From: Streptosporangiaceae bacterium
Lineage (GTDB): Bacteria > Actinomycetota > Actinomycetes > Streptosporangiales > Streptosporangiaceae
Reading direction: 5' to 3'
Assembly (NCBI GenBank): GCA_030041195.1
Contig: JASHOI010000468.1
Coordinates: 1 to 47,586 of the forward strand
DNA: 47,586 nucleotides
The position numbers and the translations under genes are program-made. Below the pieces are notes generated by a model. That model searched no databases, was not told where the DNA came from, and worked only from the letters and a program-made list of their open reading frames with translations. Every line of letters starts with the position of its first letter. Within the stretch, counting starts at the first letter, position 1. Shown here in pieces: positions 1 to 8,400 of the stretch.

Positions 1-345
1 CGGGCCAGGGCGGCCGCGGCGGCCGCCGGCCTGCCCGCCGCGGCACGGCCCGGGTTTCTCAGCGGGTTCGCCCGGCTTGCCCAGACCGGCCTTGCGGTAG
101 GGCGCGGCCAGTCCGGCGGGGCCACGGTTCCGGCCAGCATCCCGGAACCGCTCCGGTCGCAACTCCGGCAGCTGACCCACACGATCTTCACCACCAGCTA
201 CGTCGACGCCATGCGGTCCGTCATCGGCATACCTGTGGTCCTGCTGCTGCTCTGCGCCGTGAGCTGCGCGCTGCTGCTCAGGCCGCGGCGCGCCACGGCG
301 CCCCGCCCGGAGCCGTCACCCGAGCGGTCACCGCTGACCAGGTGA
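1..345 (+). CDS. MFS drug exporter (DHA2/EmrB-like), C-terminal end
   Basis: The first 345 bases are open in frame 1 and end at TGA 343-345; the start lies outside the window. The translation has an Ala/Gly-rich stretch, then FTTSYVDAMRSVIGIPVVLLLL and a last hydrophobic helix, followed by a basic, Pro-rich tail. The 'aDAMR...P...LLL' pattern before a final helix is what the last periplasmic loop and TM14 of DHA2 proton-driven exporters look like. The same family occurs whole at 42168-43709. The gene meets the LysR gene tail to tail, with stop codons overlapping by 18 bases. The family call rests only on this C-terminus, so the substrate cannot be inferred. Confidence 0.6.
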   Translation, partial: RARAAAAAAGLPAAARPGFLSGFARLAQTGLAVGRGQSGGATVPASIPEPLRSQLRQLTHTIFTTSYVDAMRSVIGIPVVLLLLCAVSCALLLRPRRATAPRPEPSPERSPLTR

Positions 346-1257
346 GGTCGCCGGCTGCTGTGGCGGCCTGTTGTCCAGGCAGCAGCGGACGAAGTCCTGG
401 ATGACGGGGTTGGCGTCGGCCGTGGGCGGCCAGGCGACGCCGGCCTGGCTGGGGCTGAGCCCGGTGACCGGCCGGTAGACGATGCCGGGGCGGGCGTAGT
501 AGCGGGTGGCGGATTCGGGGGCCAGGGCGACGCCGTAACCGTTGGCGATCGCGGTCAGCCAATCGTCCGGCTGGCCGGTCTCGGTGACGGCTCCGATCCG
601 GACCGGGTGACCCTCCCGCTCGCCAGCGGCCAGCCACCAGTCGCGCCACCAGCCGGTTTCGGCGGGGGCGGCGACGAACGGCTCGTCCCACAGGTCCCGG
701 ATGCTGATCTGGTCGCGGCCGGCCAGCGGGTGAGTGGCGGGCAGCGCCACCCAGCGGGGCTCGGTCAGCAGCACCTCGGTCCGCAGGTCGTCCTGGCCCG
801 GGAACGGCAGCCGCAGCAGGGCGACGTCGGCGTCACCGCTGGCCAGCCCGGCGGTGGGGTCCAGCCAGGTGGCGGCGCGCATCTCCACCCGCCAGCCCGG
901 CCGGCGGCTGGTGAACGCGGCGAGAATCTGCTGGGTGGCCTCGTTGGCGGCACCGGCCAGGAACCCGACCCGGAGCACCCGGGCGGCCTGGCTGGCGGCG
1001 CTCTTGGCCTCCCGCAGCGCCTGGTCCAGGTCGGCCAGCACCGCGGGCGCATGCCCGGCCAGCGCCCGGCCCGCCGCGGTGAGCGTCATCCCCGCGCGGG
1101 AGCGGGTAAACAGCCGGACTCCCATCTGGCTCTCCAGCTGCCTGATCTGCTTGGTCAGCGCCGGCTGGGACACGAACAGCCGTTCCGCGGCGCGGGTGAG
1201 GTTCCCTTCCTGTGCGACCACGGTGAAGTAGCGCAGCAGCCGCGTGTGGACATCCAT
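328..1257 (-). CDS. LysR-family transcriptional regulator
   Basis: The 309-residue product has the usual LysR length. Residues 1-60 form the winged helix-turn-helix (LLRYFTVVAQEGNLTRAAERL, then SQPALTKQIRQLE), followed by a linker helix and a LysR substrate-binding domain from about residue 90 (LRVGFL...). It is a cytoplasmic regulator whose effector is unknown. The ATG at 1255-1257 is preceded by TAGCCT six bases upstream rather than by a Shine-Dalgarno sequence, so the mRNA is probably leaderless. The DoxX-like gene diverges 19 bases away, the classic arrangement for a LysR target. An inverted repeat with T-N11-A spacing covers the gap and this start codon, which suggests autorepression together with control of the neighbour. 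Confidence 0.93.
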   Translation of the reverse strand: MDVHTRLLRYFTVVAQEGNLTRAAERLFVSQPALTKQIRQLESQMGVRLFTRSRAGMTLTAAGRALAGHAPAVLADLDQALREAKSAASQAARVLRVGFLAGAANEATQQILAAFTSRRPGWRVEMRAATWLDPTAGLASGDADVALLRLPFPGQDDLRTEVLLTEPRWVALPATHPLAGRDQISIRDLWDEPFVAAPAETGWWRDWWLAAGEREGHPVRIGAVTETGQPDDWLTAIANGYGVALAPESATRYYARPGIVYRPVTGLSPSQAGVAWPPTADANPVIQDFVRCCLDNRPPQQPATSPGQR

Positions 1258-1274
1258 GCCATCAGGCTATGGAT
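1252..1274. promoter_or_regulatory. Candidate LysR box and leaderless lysR promoter
   Basis: ATCCAT (1252-1257) and ATGGAT (1269-1274) form a perfect inverted repeat with an 11-base spacer. The inner bases are T1257 and A1269, giving the T-N11-A core known for LysR sites. The minus-strand -10-like TAGCCT (1264-1269) is inside the repeat, six bases before the lysR ATG. Binding here would block the regulator's own promoter. Seen: the repeat and its spacing. Inferred: that the adjacent LysR protein binds it. Confidence 0.55.
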
Positions 1275-1276
1275 GC

Positions 1277-1672
1277 ATGTATTGGACGCTGCGATCGCAC
1301 CCGGCAAGGCTGGTTGCCGTGTTCACCGCGTACGTGGTCGTCGCCGCCGTCACGATCCTGGCCAATGCGTGGGCTACGGTCGCCGACCTGCTGCCGGCCA
1401 GGTTCGTCCTCGCCACCATGGCCGAGGTGGGCGTGCCCCGGTCCTGGCTGGTGCCGCTCGGGCTGGTCAAGGGCGCCGGAGTCGCCGGGCTGCTGATCGG
1501 GCTGCTGGGCGTGCGGCCGCTGGGGATTGCCGCCGCGATCGGGCTGATGCTGTTCTTCATCGCGGCCCTCGCCGTGCACGTCCGGGCTCGCGTGTTCCGT
1601 AACATCGCGGCCCCGGCGACGTACTTCGCGCTGGCCACTGCGTCCGCGGTGCTCGCTGCCGGCGCGCACTGA
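1277..1672 (+). CDS. DoxX-like small membrane protein
   Basis: From ATG 1277 the product is 131 residues and almost wholly hydrophobic, with about four membrane helices (VVAVFTAYVVVAAVTILA; PLGLVKGAGVAGLLIGLLG; AAAIGLMLFFIAALAVHV; and a C-terminal helix). This size and the internal LGLVKGAG...GLLxG pattern fit DoxX-like quinone-associated proteins. In-frame starts also exist at 1244 (GTG) and 1256, but these lie within the lysR gene; 1277 leaves the short divergent region free. No gene follows on this strand, so it is probably a single-gene transcript under the LysR protein. The biochemical role of such small DoxX-like proteins is poorly defined. Confidence 0.75.
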   Translation: MYWTLRSHPARLVAVFTAYVVVAAVTILANAWATVADLLPARFVLATMAEVGVPRSWLVPLGLVKGAGVAGLLIGLLGVRPLGIAAAIGLMLFFIAALAVHVRARVFRNIAAPATYFALATASAVLAAGAH

Positions 1673-1685
1673 CGCCCGCCCGGTG

Positions 1686-1961
1686 TTAGCCGGGAATGAC
1701 GTTGTGGACCGTTGCGGACACGGGCTGGCCGGGGTCGAAGCCGACGTCCCGCAGGACCGGCATCAGCATCTCGCCGAACTTGTCGAAGGCTTCCTGCGAT
1801 TCCCAGATGTCGAACACCTGCAGCTTGTCGCCGGTTCCAAAGCAGGCGTGGTACAGCCGCCCGTCGGGCTTGCCCGCACCGGCCGTGTCGAGCCGCCTGA
1901 TGATTTCGTCGTATTGCGTGGCGTTCATGGATGCCGGGTTGAAGTAAATGCCGATAGCCAT
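1686..1961 (-). CDS. ABM-like (antibiotic biosynthesis monooxygenase fold) small protein
   Basis: The product is 91 residues from ATG 1961, preceded by GGGGGAACC, a usable ribosome binding site. The upstream in-frame extension lacks such a site. The sequence (MAIGIYFNPASMNATQYDEI, then LYHACFGTGDKLQVFDIWES and EAFDKFGEMLMPVLRD) follows the beta-alpha-beta ferredoxin-like pattern of stress-responsive or ABM-domain proteins: an 'xxYdeii' helix after strand 1, then a central 'vfdiWeSqEaFdkF' segment. Such proteins act as dimers; some are cofactor-free monooxygenases and others have no known reaction. It lies just downstream of the SagB-like gene on the same strand (85-base gap). A functional link with that gene is possible but unproven. 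Confidence 0.72.
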   Translation of the reverse strand: MAIGIYFNPASMNATQYDEIIRRLDTAGAGKPDGRLYHACFGTGDKLQVFDIWESQEAFDKFGEMLMPVLRDVGFDPGQPVSATVHNVIPG

Positions 1962-2046
1962 GGTTCCCCCGTGATGCGGTGGCGCCTCACACGCCACATC
2001 AGGCCTTCCCCGTCACATCCAGCCTGCGCCCGGGAGGCAGAAAAAT

Positions 2047-3477
2047 CTAGGCCCGCGGAGTGATCATCCGCACCCTGCTCGGCGCGCCGGGCGGCCCGGC
2101 GGCCGTGGATGCGTAGGCCGGCACGCCCACACAGGTGCAGAGCAGGGCGTCCAGCGGTTCGCCCAGCAGCGACGGCAGCTCGCTGTCCAGGAAGGTCATC
2201 CCGGACGCGCTCGCGCCGAGCGCGTAGGCGGCCAGGTGCACCCGGCCTTCGGCCAGCCCGGCCGCCAGTTGCGCCTCGCGGTATTCCCGGTCGGACAAGC
2301 CGCTCACGTCTGCCGCGGCGATCGTGACGAACGCGGCGTCCCGTGCCAGGGCCTGGCGCAGGCACACCCGGTGCAGCTCGCCGCGCAGCGCGCCGGTGCG
2401 CACCGGCACCTGAACGGCGGGCCATTGGTAGACGCCAGCCGCGAGACCCTCGACGTCGTGGACCACCACCCAGTGCGGCGTGCTGATTCCGCGGACGGCA
2501 ACGGTCATGCAGGTGCGCAGCAGATCGTGCGGCAGGCCGCGGGTACTGTCCATCCGCCGCTGCGACCCGCGCTTCGCGATCACGCTCTCCACCGGCGCCG
2601 AGGCGAGCACGGGTGGGTGCACCGCAGTGCCCCGATCCCACGGCGTGCCGAGGCTGGTACAGTCCCCAGCCCGCTGCGCGGCCGTCACCAGCGGAAACTC
2701 GAGGGGCGCCACGTCGACCTGGCCAGCAGCCGCCGGGCCTGCCGCCTCCAGAGCGGGGACGGCGTCGCCGAGGCCGACCACGGCCACCGGCATCTCGTGA
2801 ACCCCGTCCGCCCCGGCCAGCGCCGCCACCGCCGCATCGGGAAACCGGGTGTACAGCGTCGCGGTGAGGCCCGCGGAGTCGGCGAGCGCCAGCAACTGGG
2901 CGAGCATCGTGCCAGCGTCCCAGTACATGTGCCGGTAGCCGCGTTCGCGATAGCGCCAGCCGGTGCGCCACGGCACGCCGGTGACGATGACCGCCGGGGC
3001 GTCGCCGCGCGGTGCCGGGCCGACCTGCACCAGCGCGTGCTCCAGCGGGTCATACCAGTGCACCCCCGGCGGCAGCGGCACGCCGTCCGGCACGGCGACG
3101 TACAGCTCAAGCGGGAACCGGCCGCCCGCCGAACCGGCGGCGCGGAATGGGTGGATCCCGTGCGGCCGCTCCATCGTCCGCACCACCCCGGCGGACAGGT
3201 ACAGCAGCCGGGACAGCTGCGGCAGGTCAAGCGCTGCCGGGGCGGGCCGCGCCGTGCCCGCCAGCACGGCTATCGCCGGCGCCGTCGTGACCGGCAGCTC
3301 CCGTGGCAGCAAAAGGCGGGGCAGCGGCTGCGGGTACCGCTTGAAGAACCACGGCAGCCTGGCAACGTCGTTCACCTCGAGATCCTGCAGTACCCAGGGG
3401 TCGTCCACCGGTACGGTCCATTCCCGTCCGGGTTCGTACGACGTCAGCCGGTGCAGCCTCTGGGTCGCGGTCTCCAC
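2047..3477 (-). CDS. SagB-type dehydrogenase with two nitroreductase-like domains
   Basis: The 476-residue protein resembles FMN-dependent SagB/McbC-type oxidoreductases. The first half contains LPQLSRLLYLSAGVVRTMER and a later RYRHMYWDAGTMLAQLLALADSAGL helix; the second half repeats the plan (RRMDSTRGLPHDLLRTCM... and GRVHLAAYALGASASGMTFLDSELPSLLG). Two tandem nitroreductase folds in one chain are known among stand-alone SagB-like proteins of actinobacteria. Classical SagB oxidises azolines in RiPP precursors, but no YcaO, precursor or exporter gene lies beside it. The start is GTG 3477 with no ribosome site; TAGCGT lies seven bases before it, suggesting a leaderless mRNA. A 10-bp palindrome sits just upstream of that -10. 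Confidence 0.82.
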   Translation of the reverse strand: METATQRLHRLTSYEPGREWTVPVDDPWVLQDLEVNDVARLPWFFKRYPQPLPRLLLPRELPVTTAPAIAVLAGTARPAPAALDLPQLSRLLYLSAGVVRTMERPHGIHPFRAAGSAGGRFPLELYVAVPDGVPLPPGVHWYDPLEHALVQVGPAPRGDAPAVIVTGVPWRTGWRYRERGYRHMYWDAGTMLAQLLALADSAGLTATLYTRFPDAAVAALAGADGVHEMPVAVVGLGDAVPALEAAGPAAAGQVDVAPLEFPLVTAAQRAGDCTSLGTPWDRGTAVHPPVLASAPVESVIAKRGSQRRMDSTRGLPHDLLRTCMTVAVRGISTPHWVVVHDVEGLAAGVYQWPAVQVPVRTGALRGELHRVCLRQALARDAAFVTIAAADVSGLSDREYREAQLAAGLAEGRVHLAAYALGASASGMTFLDSELPSLLGEPLDALLCTCVGVPAYASTAAGPPGAPSRVRMITPRA

Positions 3478-3484
3478 GCGAAAG

Positions 3485-3508
3485 ACGCTAGATGCTGGAG
3501 AGCGCTCT
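3485..3508 (-). promoter_or_regulatory. Leaderless promoter of the SagB-like gene with palindromic operator
   Basis: On the minus strand TAGCGT (3485-3490) is followed by seven bases and then the GTG start at 3477, leaving no room for a Shine-Dalgarno site. Directly upstream is the perfect palindrome AGAGCGCTCT (3499-3508), between the -10 and where a -35 would be, the usual place for a repressor site. CTAG tetramers flank the palindrome imperfectly. The regulator is not identifiable from the window. Confidence 0.45.
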
Positions 3509-3578
3509 AGGTCAAGTCCGGGGCGGCGTCGCGTTCAGGGCAGTCTTCACCGGGTGGCGGGGAGGCGATGGTCCATCG

Positions 3579-4349
3579 TTAGAAATGGCCGGTGATGCTG
3601 GCCTCAATGCGTTTTGCGCCGTCGAGGAGCCGCGGAACGAGCTCGCTCTGCATTTTTTCCATTGAGACACGCCCGCTGTTAACGGCGATGTTGAGCCCGG
3701 CAATGGTCCGGCCCTTCCGGTCATGGATGGGGACCGCGCAGGACCGGATTCCTTCCTCCCATTCGCCGTCGGTGACCGCAAATCCGTCGGCCCGGGCCGT
3801 CGCTATCAGCGCGCGGAGGCTCTCCGGTGCGGTGACCGTGTGCGGCGTGAACTGCTCGAGCGTCCGGCCGGCGAAGAGCGCGTCGAGTTCGTCGTCGCGG
3901 AGGCCCGCCAGCAGCACTCGCCCGATCGCGGTCGCGTACGCGGGCAGCCGTGAGCCGATGGAGATGCCTTCGGACATGCTGCGCCGTCCGGGCGCTCTGG
4001 CGACGCAGACAACCTCGTCCACATCGAGGGTTCCCGCCGAGCAGGACTCGTTGCAGGCCTCGGCGAGTTCGCGGATGGGCTTGTCGAGGTGCTCCCAGAA
4101 CGGCTGGGACGACAGGTAGGCGTACCCGAGGCGCAGGACGCGCGGCGTGAGCCGGTAGGCCGCGCCGTCCAACTCGGCGAAGCCCATCCGGGCGAGGGTG
4201 AGCAAGATCCGCCGGGCTGTCGGCCGGGACGTGCCGACGGCCTGTGCAGCCTGGCTCACGGTGAGTGTCGGATGCCGCGGGGAGAACTGCTCCACCAGGA
4301 ACAGCGCCCTCTCGACCGCCTCGATGCGGTCTGGATCGTCTCTTGACAC
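3579..4349 (-). CDS. IclR-family transcriptional regulator
   Basis: From GTG 4349 the protein is 256 residues, the usual IclR length. Residues 8-70 are the winged HTH (IEAVERALFLVEQF, TVSQAAQAVGTSRPTARRILLTL); residues 80-255 are the IclR effector domain (PIRELAEACNESCSAGTLD, SRLPAYATAIGRVLLAGL, GEWEEGIRSCAVPIHD). The start is set by GGAGG seven bases upstream of the GTG; an earlier ATG at 4385 has no such site. It diverges from the 4564-10884 cluster across 214 bases with palindromic elements. IclR proteins often govern aromatic or solute catabolism; here the likely targets are the peptide-type transporter, the peptidase and the muconolactone-isomerase-like genes. Confidence 0.93.
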   Translation of the reverse strand: MSRDDPDRIEAVERALFLVEQFSPRHPTLTVSQAAQAVGTSRPTARRILLTLARMGFAELDGAAYRLTPRVLRLGYAYLSSQPFWEHLDKPIRELAEACNESCSAGTLDVDEVVCVARAPGRRSMSEGISIGSRLPAYATAIGRVLLAGLRDDELDALFAGRTLEQFTPHTVTAPESLRALIATARADGFAVTDGEWEEGIRSCAVPIHDRKGRTIAGLNIAVNSGRVSMEKMQSELVPRLLDGAKRIEASITGHF

Positions 4350-4375
4350 CCAGACTCCTCCAACTTTACAGTCTT

Positions 4376-4403
4376 TGTTGAACATATCGTACGACTAGCG
4401 TAC
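4376..4403. promoter_or_regulatory. Candidate IclR operator region
   Basis: Two inverted repeats lie in the divergent region just upstream of the IclR start: TGTT-G-AACA (4376-4384) and GTACG-ACTAG-CGTAC (4389-4403), the latter containing the palindrome TCGTACGA shifted by a few bases. IclR sites are typically imperfect palindromes of about 15 bp in such positions. Which repeat is used, and for which promoter, cannot be decided from sequence alone. Confidence 0.4.
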
Positions 4404-4563
4404 ACATGCCGGGCAATGTTGCCGCCCCTCTTACAGATTTTCCGACAACCCACCGCAACCCAGGCCCGAATAGGGCAATCCAGACCTGGGCAAGCGAGCT
4501 CGGTGGCCCCCGCCGGGCGCTTGTTGGCTGGCCGAAGACCTCTGTGCCCAGGAGGGCGGCAGT

Positions 4564-6402
4564 ATGAGGTACGCGAAAACAGGCCTAAGAGGCCGTAACG
4601 CGGGGACGCGACCCGTCCGCCGCTGGCTCCGGCTGTGCACCGCCCTGGCGGCCGCGGCAGCACTGCTCCTGCTGGCAGCGTGCTCGGGCGGGACGCAGGG
4701 GAGCTCAACCTCGTCCGTGGTCACCTTTGCCGAGCAGCCTGGGTTCCCGCCGAATTACATCTTCCCGATGCTGCCGGCGTCGGTGAACTGGCCCGGCAAC
4801 CCGGTGCAGTTCGAGAACCTCCTCTACCTTCCGCTCTACTGGTTCGGCCAGGGCAGCAAGCCGGTGCTGAACGAGCAGCTCAGCGCGGCCTATCCGCCGT
4901 CGTACAGCAATGGCGACACGACGGTCACGATCCGGCTGAAGAACTACATGTGGTCGGACGGGGTCCCGGTCACCAGCCGGGACGTGGAGTTCTGGATCAA
5001 CGTGCTGAAGGCGGGGAAGGACAATTACGCGAACTATACGCCGGGAGATTTCCCGGACAATGTCGCGAGCATGAGCCTCCCGAATTCAAAGACGATCGTG
5101 CTGCATCTGACCAAGGCGTACAACCCCACGTATTACACCTACAACAATCTGAGCGAGGTCACGCCCATTCCCCAGCAGGCCTGGGACAAGACGTCGGCCT
5201 CCGGGCCAGTGGGGAACTACGACGAGACCCTGGCCGGCGCGGCGAAGGTCTTCGCCTTTCTCACCGCCGAGTCCAAGAACATAGCGACCTATGCCACCAA
5301 CCCGCTGTGGAAGGTGGTTGATGGCCCATGGCTGATCAAGTCGTTCACGACGACCGGCAATGTCTCGTTCGTGCCCAACCGCAAGTACTCGGGCTCCGAC
5401 AAGCCCAGGATCTCGACCTTCGAGGAGGAGTCCTTCACCAGCGAGACGGCCGAGCTGGACGCGCTCCGCGCGGGCGACCTGGACTACGGCTACCTGCCGA
5501 TCGATGACCTCTCGCTCGAGAGCTACTTCGAGTCGCATGGGTACAAGGTGGTTCCGTGGGACGCGTGGAGCGCCGCGTTCATCACGATCAACTTCACCAA
5601 CCCCAAGACGGGGCCGATGTTCCAGCAGCTGTACGTACGGCAGGCCATGCAGTACCTGATCAACCAGCCCCAGTGGATCAAGGCGATCTGGAGCGGGGAG
5701 TCCTACCCAACCTACGGCCCGGTCCCGACCGAGCCGCCCAACAGCTTCGTCACCTCGGTCGAGCGCACGAACCCGTATCCGTACAACCCGCAGAAAGCCA
5801 TCTCGCTGCTCACGGCGCACGGGTGGACGGTCAAGCCGAACGGCGTCTCGACCTGCAGCCGGGTCGGCAGCGGCGTGGCGGACTGCGGGGCGGGCATCGC
5901 GGCGGGCACCGGGCTTGACTTCTCGCTCTGGGTTGTCGCGAACGGCTCCGAGGAGACCGCCGAGGCGGAGGCGCTGAAGTCCAACTTCTCCGCGGCGGGG
6001 ATCGACATCAACGTGCAGACGCTGCCCGCAGCGAGGATCGGCCCGGATGCGCACCCCTGCACCAAGGCGACCCCATGCAAGCCGCTGTGGGACATGATCG
6101 GCATGCTCGGGACCATCTACTCAGGCGAGCCGACCGGTGAGGGCTTCACGACCGGGGACAGCGCCAACTGGGGCGGCTACAGTAGCACGACGCTGGACCA
6201 GCTGGTCCAGGACACAGAACTGAGCTCGAGCTCCAGCGCCTTCGCCCAGTACGAGACGTATGCGACCGAGAACCTGCCGGTGCTATGGCTCCCGGCGAAC
6301 GGCCCGTACCAGCTGACGGTGATCAAGTCCGATCTGGCCGGCGCCCTGCCGCAGAATCCGATGACCGCCATCGATCCCTCCAGTTGGTACTACACCAAGT
6401 GA
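4564..6402 (+). CDS. ABC importer solute-binding lipoprotein, family 5 (peptide/nickel type)
   Basis: The 612-residue precursor starts at ATG 4564, eight bases after AGGAGG. A basic n-region and hydrophobic core lead to the lipobox LLAAC with Cys40 as the lipidation site. The mature part matches SBP_bac_5 proteins: NLLYLPLYWF, the YPPSYSNGDTTVTIRLKNYMWSDG strand pair ('G.tvtf.Lr..v.WSDG'), VTSRDVEFWINVLK, and near the end the 'LDQLVQDTELSSS' and 'NLPVLWLP' segments. Family members deliver peptides, nickel chelates or sugars to DppBC-type permeases. It is first in a co-directional cluster with an S9 peptidase, two small proteins and the two permeases, which supports a peptide-like substrate. 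Substrate identity is not visible. Confidence 0.93.
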   Translation: MRYAKTGLRGRNAGTRPVRRWLRLCTALAAAAALLLLAACSGGTQGSSTSSVVTFAEQPGFPPNYIFPMLPASVNWPGNPVQFENLLYLPLYWFGQGSKPVLNEQLSAAYPPSYSNGDTTVTIRLKNYMWSDGVPVTSRDVEFWINVLKAGKDNYANYTPGDFPDNVASMSLPNSKTIVLHLTKAYNPTYYTYNNLSEVTPIPQQAWDKTSASGPVGNYDETLAGAAKVFAFLTAESKNIATYATNPLWKVVDGPWLIKSFTTTGNVSFVPNRKYSGSDKPRISTFEEESFTSETAELDALRAGDLDYGYLPIDDLSLESYFESHGYKVVPWDAWSAAFITINFTNPKTGPMFQQLYVRQAMQYLINQPQWIKAIWSGESYPTYGPVPTEPPNSFVTSVERTNPYPYNPQKAISLLTAHGWTVKPNGVSTCSRVGSGVADCGAGIAAGTGLDFSLWVVANGSEETAEAEALKSNFSAAGIDINVQTLPAARIGPDAHPCTKATPCKPLWDMIGMLGTIYSGEPTGEGFTTGDSANWGGYSSTTLDQLVQDTELSSSSSAFAQYETYATENLPVLWLPANGPYQLTVIKSDLAGALPQNPMTAIDPSSWYYTK

Positions 6403-6442
6403 GCGCGCAACCGGCCGACAACACTTATTAGGAGTCCTCAGG

Positions 6443-8383
6443 ATGGCTGTGACGGTCGCTCCGTATGGCACGTGGAGCTCGCCGGTGACACCAGAACTGA
6501 TCAGTGCGACCGGCAACCGGGTTCGCTCGCCGGAGAGCGTGGAGCCGGCCGGGGAAGGGATCTGCTGGCTGGAGCAGGTGCCGGCCGACGGCCGGACAAC
6601 GCTCGTCTACCGGGGCCCCGGCGGGTCGGTGCAGGAGATGACACCGGCTCCGTTCTCGGCCGAGTCGAGGGTGCAGGAGCACGGCGGCCGATGTTACGCC
6701 GTGGCCGACGGCGTCATCTTCTTCTCGAACGGAAAGGACCGCCGTCTCTATCGCCGCGATGCCGACGGCAGCATGCACGCGCTCACACCGGATCTCGACG
6801 TCCGCTACACCGAGCCGGTCGTCGACGCCCGGCGGCGGCTCGTCTACTGCGTGATGGAAGACCACCGGACCGACGGGGAGGCCGCGTCCAGTCTGATTGC
6901 GGTCCCGACGGGGGGCGGGAGCCCGGTTACGATCGCCTCGGGCCACGACTTCTACGGCTCTCCGCGGCTGAGCCCAGACGCATCGAAGCTCGCCTGGGTG
7001 TCCTGGGACCACCCGAACATGCCCTGGGACGGCACCGAGCTGTGGGTCGGCGAGCTCGGTGAAAGCGGCCTAGCCGCGTCACACCGGGTGGCCGGGAATG
7101 AGCACGAGTCGGCTCTGTTCCCTCGGTGGTCGCGTTCGGGGGAGCTGTACTTCCTCTCGGATCGGTCTGGCTACTCAAACCTGTACCGCCTCGACGGCGA
7201 GAGGCCTACGGCACTGGGGCCCGAGGGCGTGGACTGCGGCGAGGGCCTGCCGCTGCCGCTGTTCAACGGCGGCTACGACTTCCTTCCCGACGGCCGGATC
7301 TTCTTTGTCCTCGCCCGGGACGGCAGCGACTCGCTGGCCCTGCTCGACCCGGCGTCGGGCCAGGCGACCGACGTCGCCACCCCGTTCACCTACTTCCCGG
7401 AGGTGCGCACGGCCGCGGGCCGGGCCCTAGTGATAGCCGCGGGCCCGGACCACCTGCGGACCATCGCGCTCATCACGCCCGACGGCGAGACCGAGATCGT
7501 TGTGCGTTCCGCCGCGGCGCACCTAGACCCGCGCTTCAACCCCCGCCCGGTCACGCTGAGCTTCCCAACCACGGGCGGCGCGACCGCGCACGCGTTCCTG
7601 TACCTGCCGGCCAACCCGGACTTCCAGGGCCCGCCGGGCGAGCTGCCGCCGCTGGTGGTGAACGCGCACGGCGGTCCGATCGGGTCGACCCACCCGGTGC
7701 GCAGCCTCGACATCCAGCTATTCACCTCCCGCGGCATCGCGTTCCTCGACGTCAACTACCGCGGCAGCAGAGGCTACGGTCGGGCCTACCGGGAGGCCCT
7801 CTACGGCAATTGGGGCGAGGCCGACGTCGACGATTGCATCGCCGCCGCCCGGTACGTGGCCGGCCAGGGGCTGGTCGACCCGGACCGCATCATCATCCGG
7901 GGCGGGAGCGCCGGGGGCTACACCGTGCTGGCCTCGCTCGCGTTCCGCGACTTCTACACGGCCGGGATTTCCCGGTTCGGCCTATCGGACCTGGAGCGCT
8001 TCATGCTGCCAGGCGGCACCCACAAGTTCGAGTCCCGGTACAACGTTCACCTCGTCGGGCCCTATCCCGAGGCCGCCGAGCTGTACCGGGCCCGCTCGCC
8101 GGTGCACCACGCCGAGCGCATCACCGTGCCCGTGCTGCTCATGCAGGGATCCGAGGACAAGGTGGTGCCTCCCGAGCAGACCCGTGGCATTGCCGAGCGC
8201 CTACGCGCGCTGGGCAGGCCGGCCTTCGTCGAAGAATTCGCCGGGGAAGGGCACGGCTTCCGCCGCAAGGACAGCCTGCTGCGTGCGTTTAACGCCGAGC
8301 TCGCGTTCGTTGCCTCGATATTCGGCCTTCGGCCCGTTGATGGCGCCCCGGATCGAATGTCAGCAACGGCTGAGCCAACCTAG
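6443..8383 (+). CDS. S9 family peptidase (prolyl oligopeptidase/acylaminoacyl peptidase type)
   Basis: The 646-residue protein begins at ATG 6443 after AGGAG. Residues 1 to about 370 look like a beta-propeller with repeats such as SPRLSPDASKLAWVSWD and ALFPRWSRSGELYFLSDRSG. The C-terminal alpha/beta hydrolase domain has the nucleophile motif GGSAGG (Ser489), the acid in GSEDKVVPPEQ (Asp572) and the histidine in GEGHGF (His604), so the triad is complete. No signal peptide is visible, so it is probably cytoplasmic and cleaves short peptides or amides after uptake. The gene follows the binding-protein gene by 40 bases and precedes two muconolactone-isomerase-like genes. A related enzyme is at 44391-46337. 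Confidence 0.93.
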   Translation: MAVTVAPYGTWSSPVTPELISATGNRVRSPESVEPAGEGICWLEQVPADGRTTLVYRGPGGSVQEMTPAPFSAESRVQEHGGRCYAVADGVIFFSNGKDRRLYRRDADGSMHALTPDLDVRYTEPVVDARRRLVYCVMEDHRTDGEAASSLIAVPTGGGSPVTIASGHDFYGSPRLSPDASKLAWVSWDHPNMPWDGTELWVGELGESGLAASHRVAGNEHESALFPRWSRSGELYFLSDRSGYSNLYRLDGERPTALGPEGVDCGEGLPLPLFNGGYDFLPDGRIFFVLARDGSDSLALLDPASGQATDVATPFTYFPEVRTAAGRALVIAAGPDHLRTIALITPDGETEIVVRSAAAHLDPRFNPRPVTLSFPTTGGATAHAFLYLPANPDFQGPPGELPPLVVNAHGGPIGSTHPVRSLDIQLFTSRGIAFLDVNYRGSRGYGRAYREALYGNWGEADVDDCIAAARYVAGQGLVDPDRIIIRGGSAGGYTVLASLAFRDFYTAGISRFGLSDLERFMLPGGTHKFESRYNVHLVGPYPEAAELYRARSPVHHAERITVPVLLMQGSEDKVVPPEQTRGIAERLRALGRPAFVEEFAGEGHGFRRKDSLLRAFNAELAFVASIFGLRPVDGAPDRMSATAEPT

Positions 8384-8400
8384 ACCCTTTGGAGGGAATC

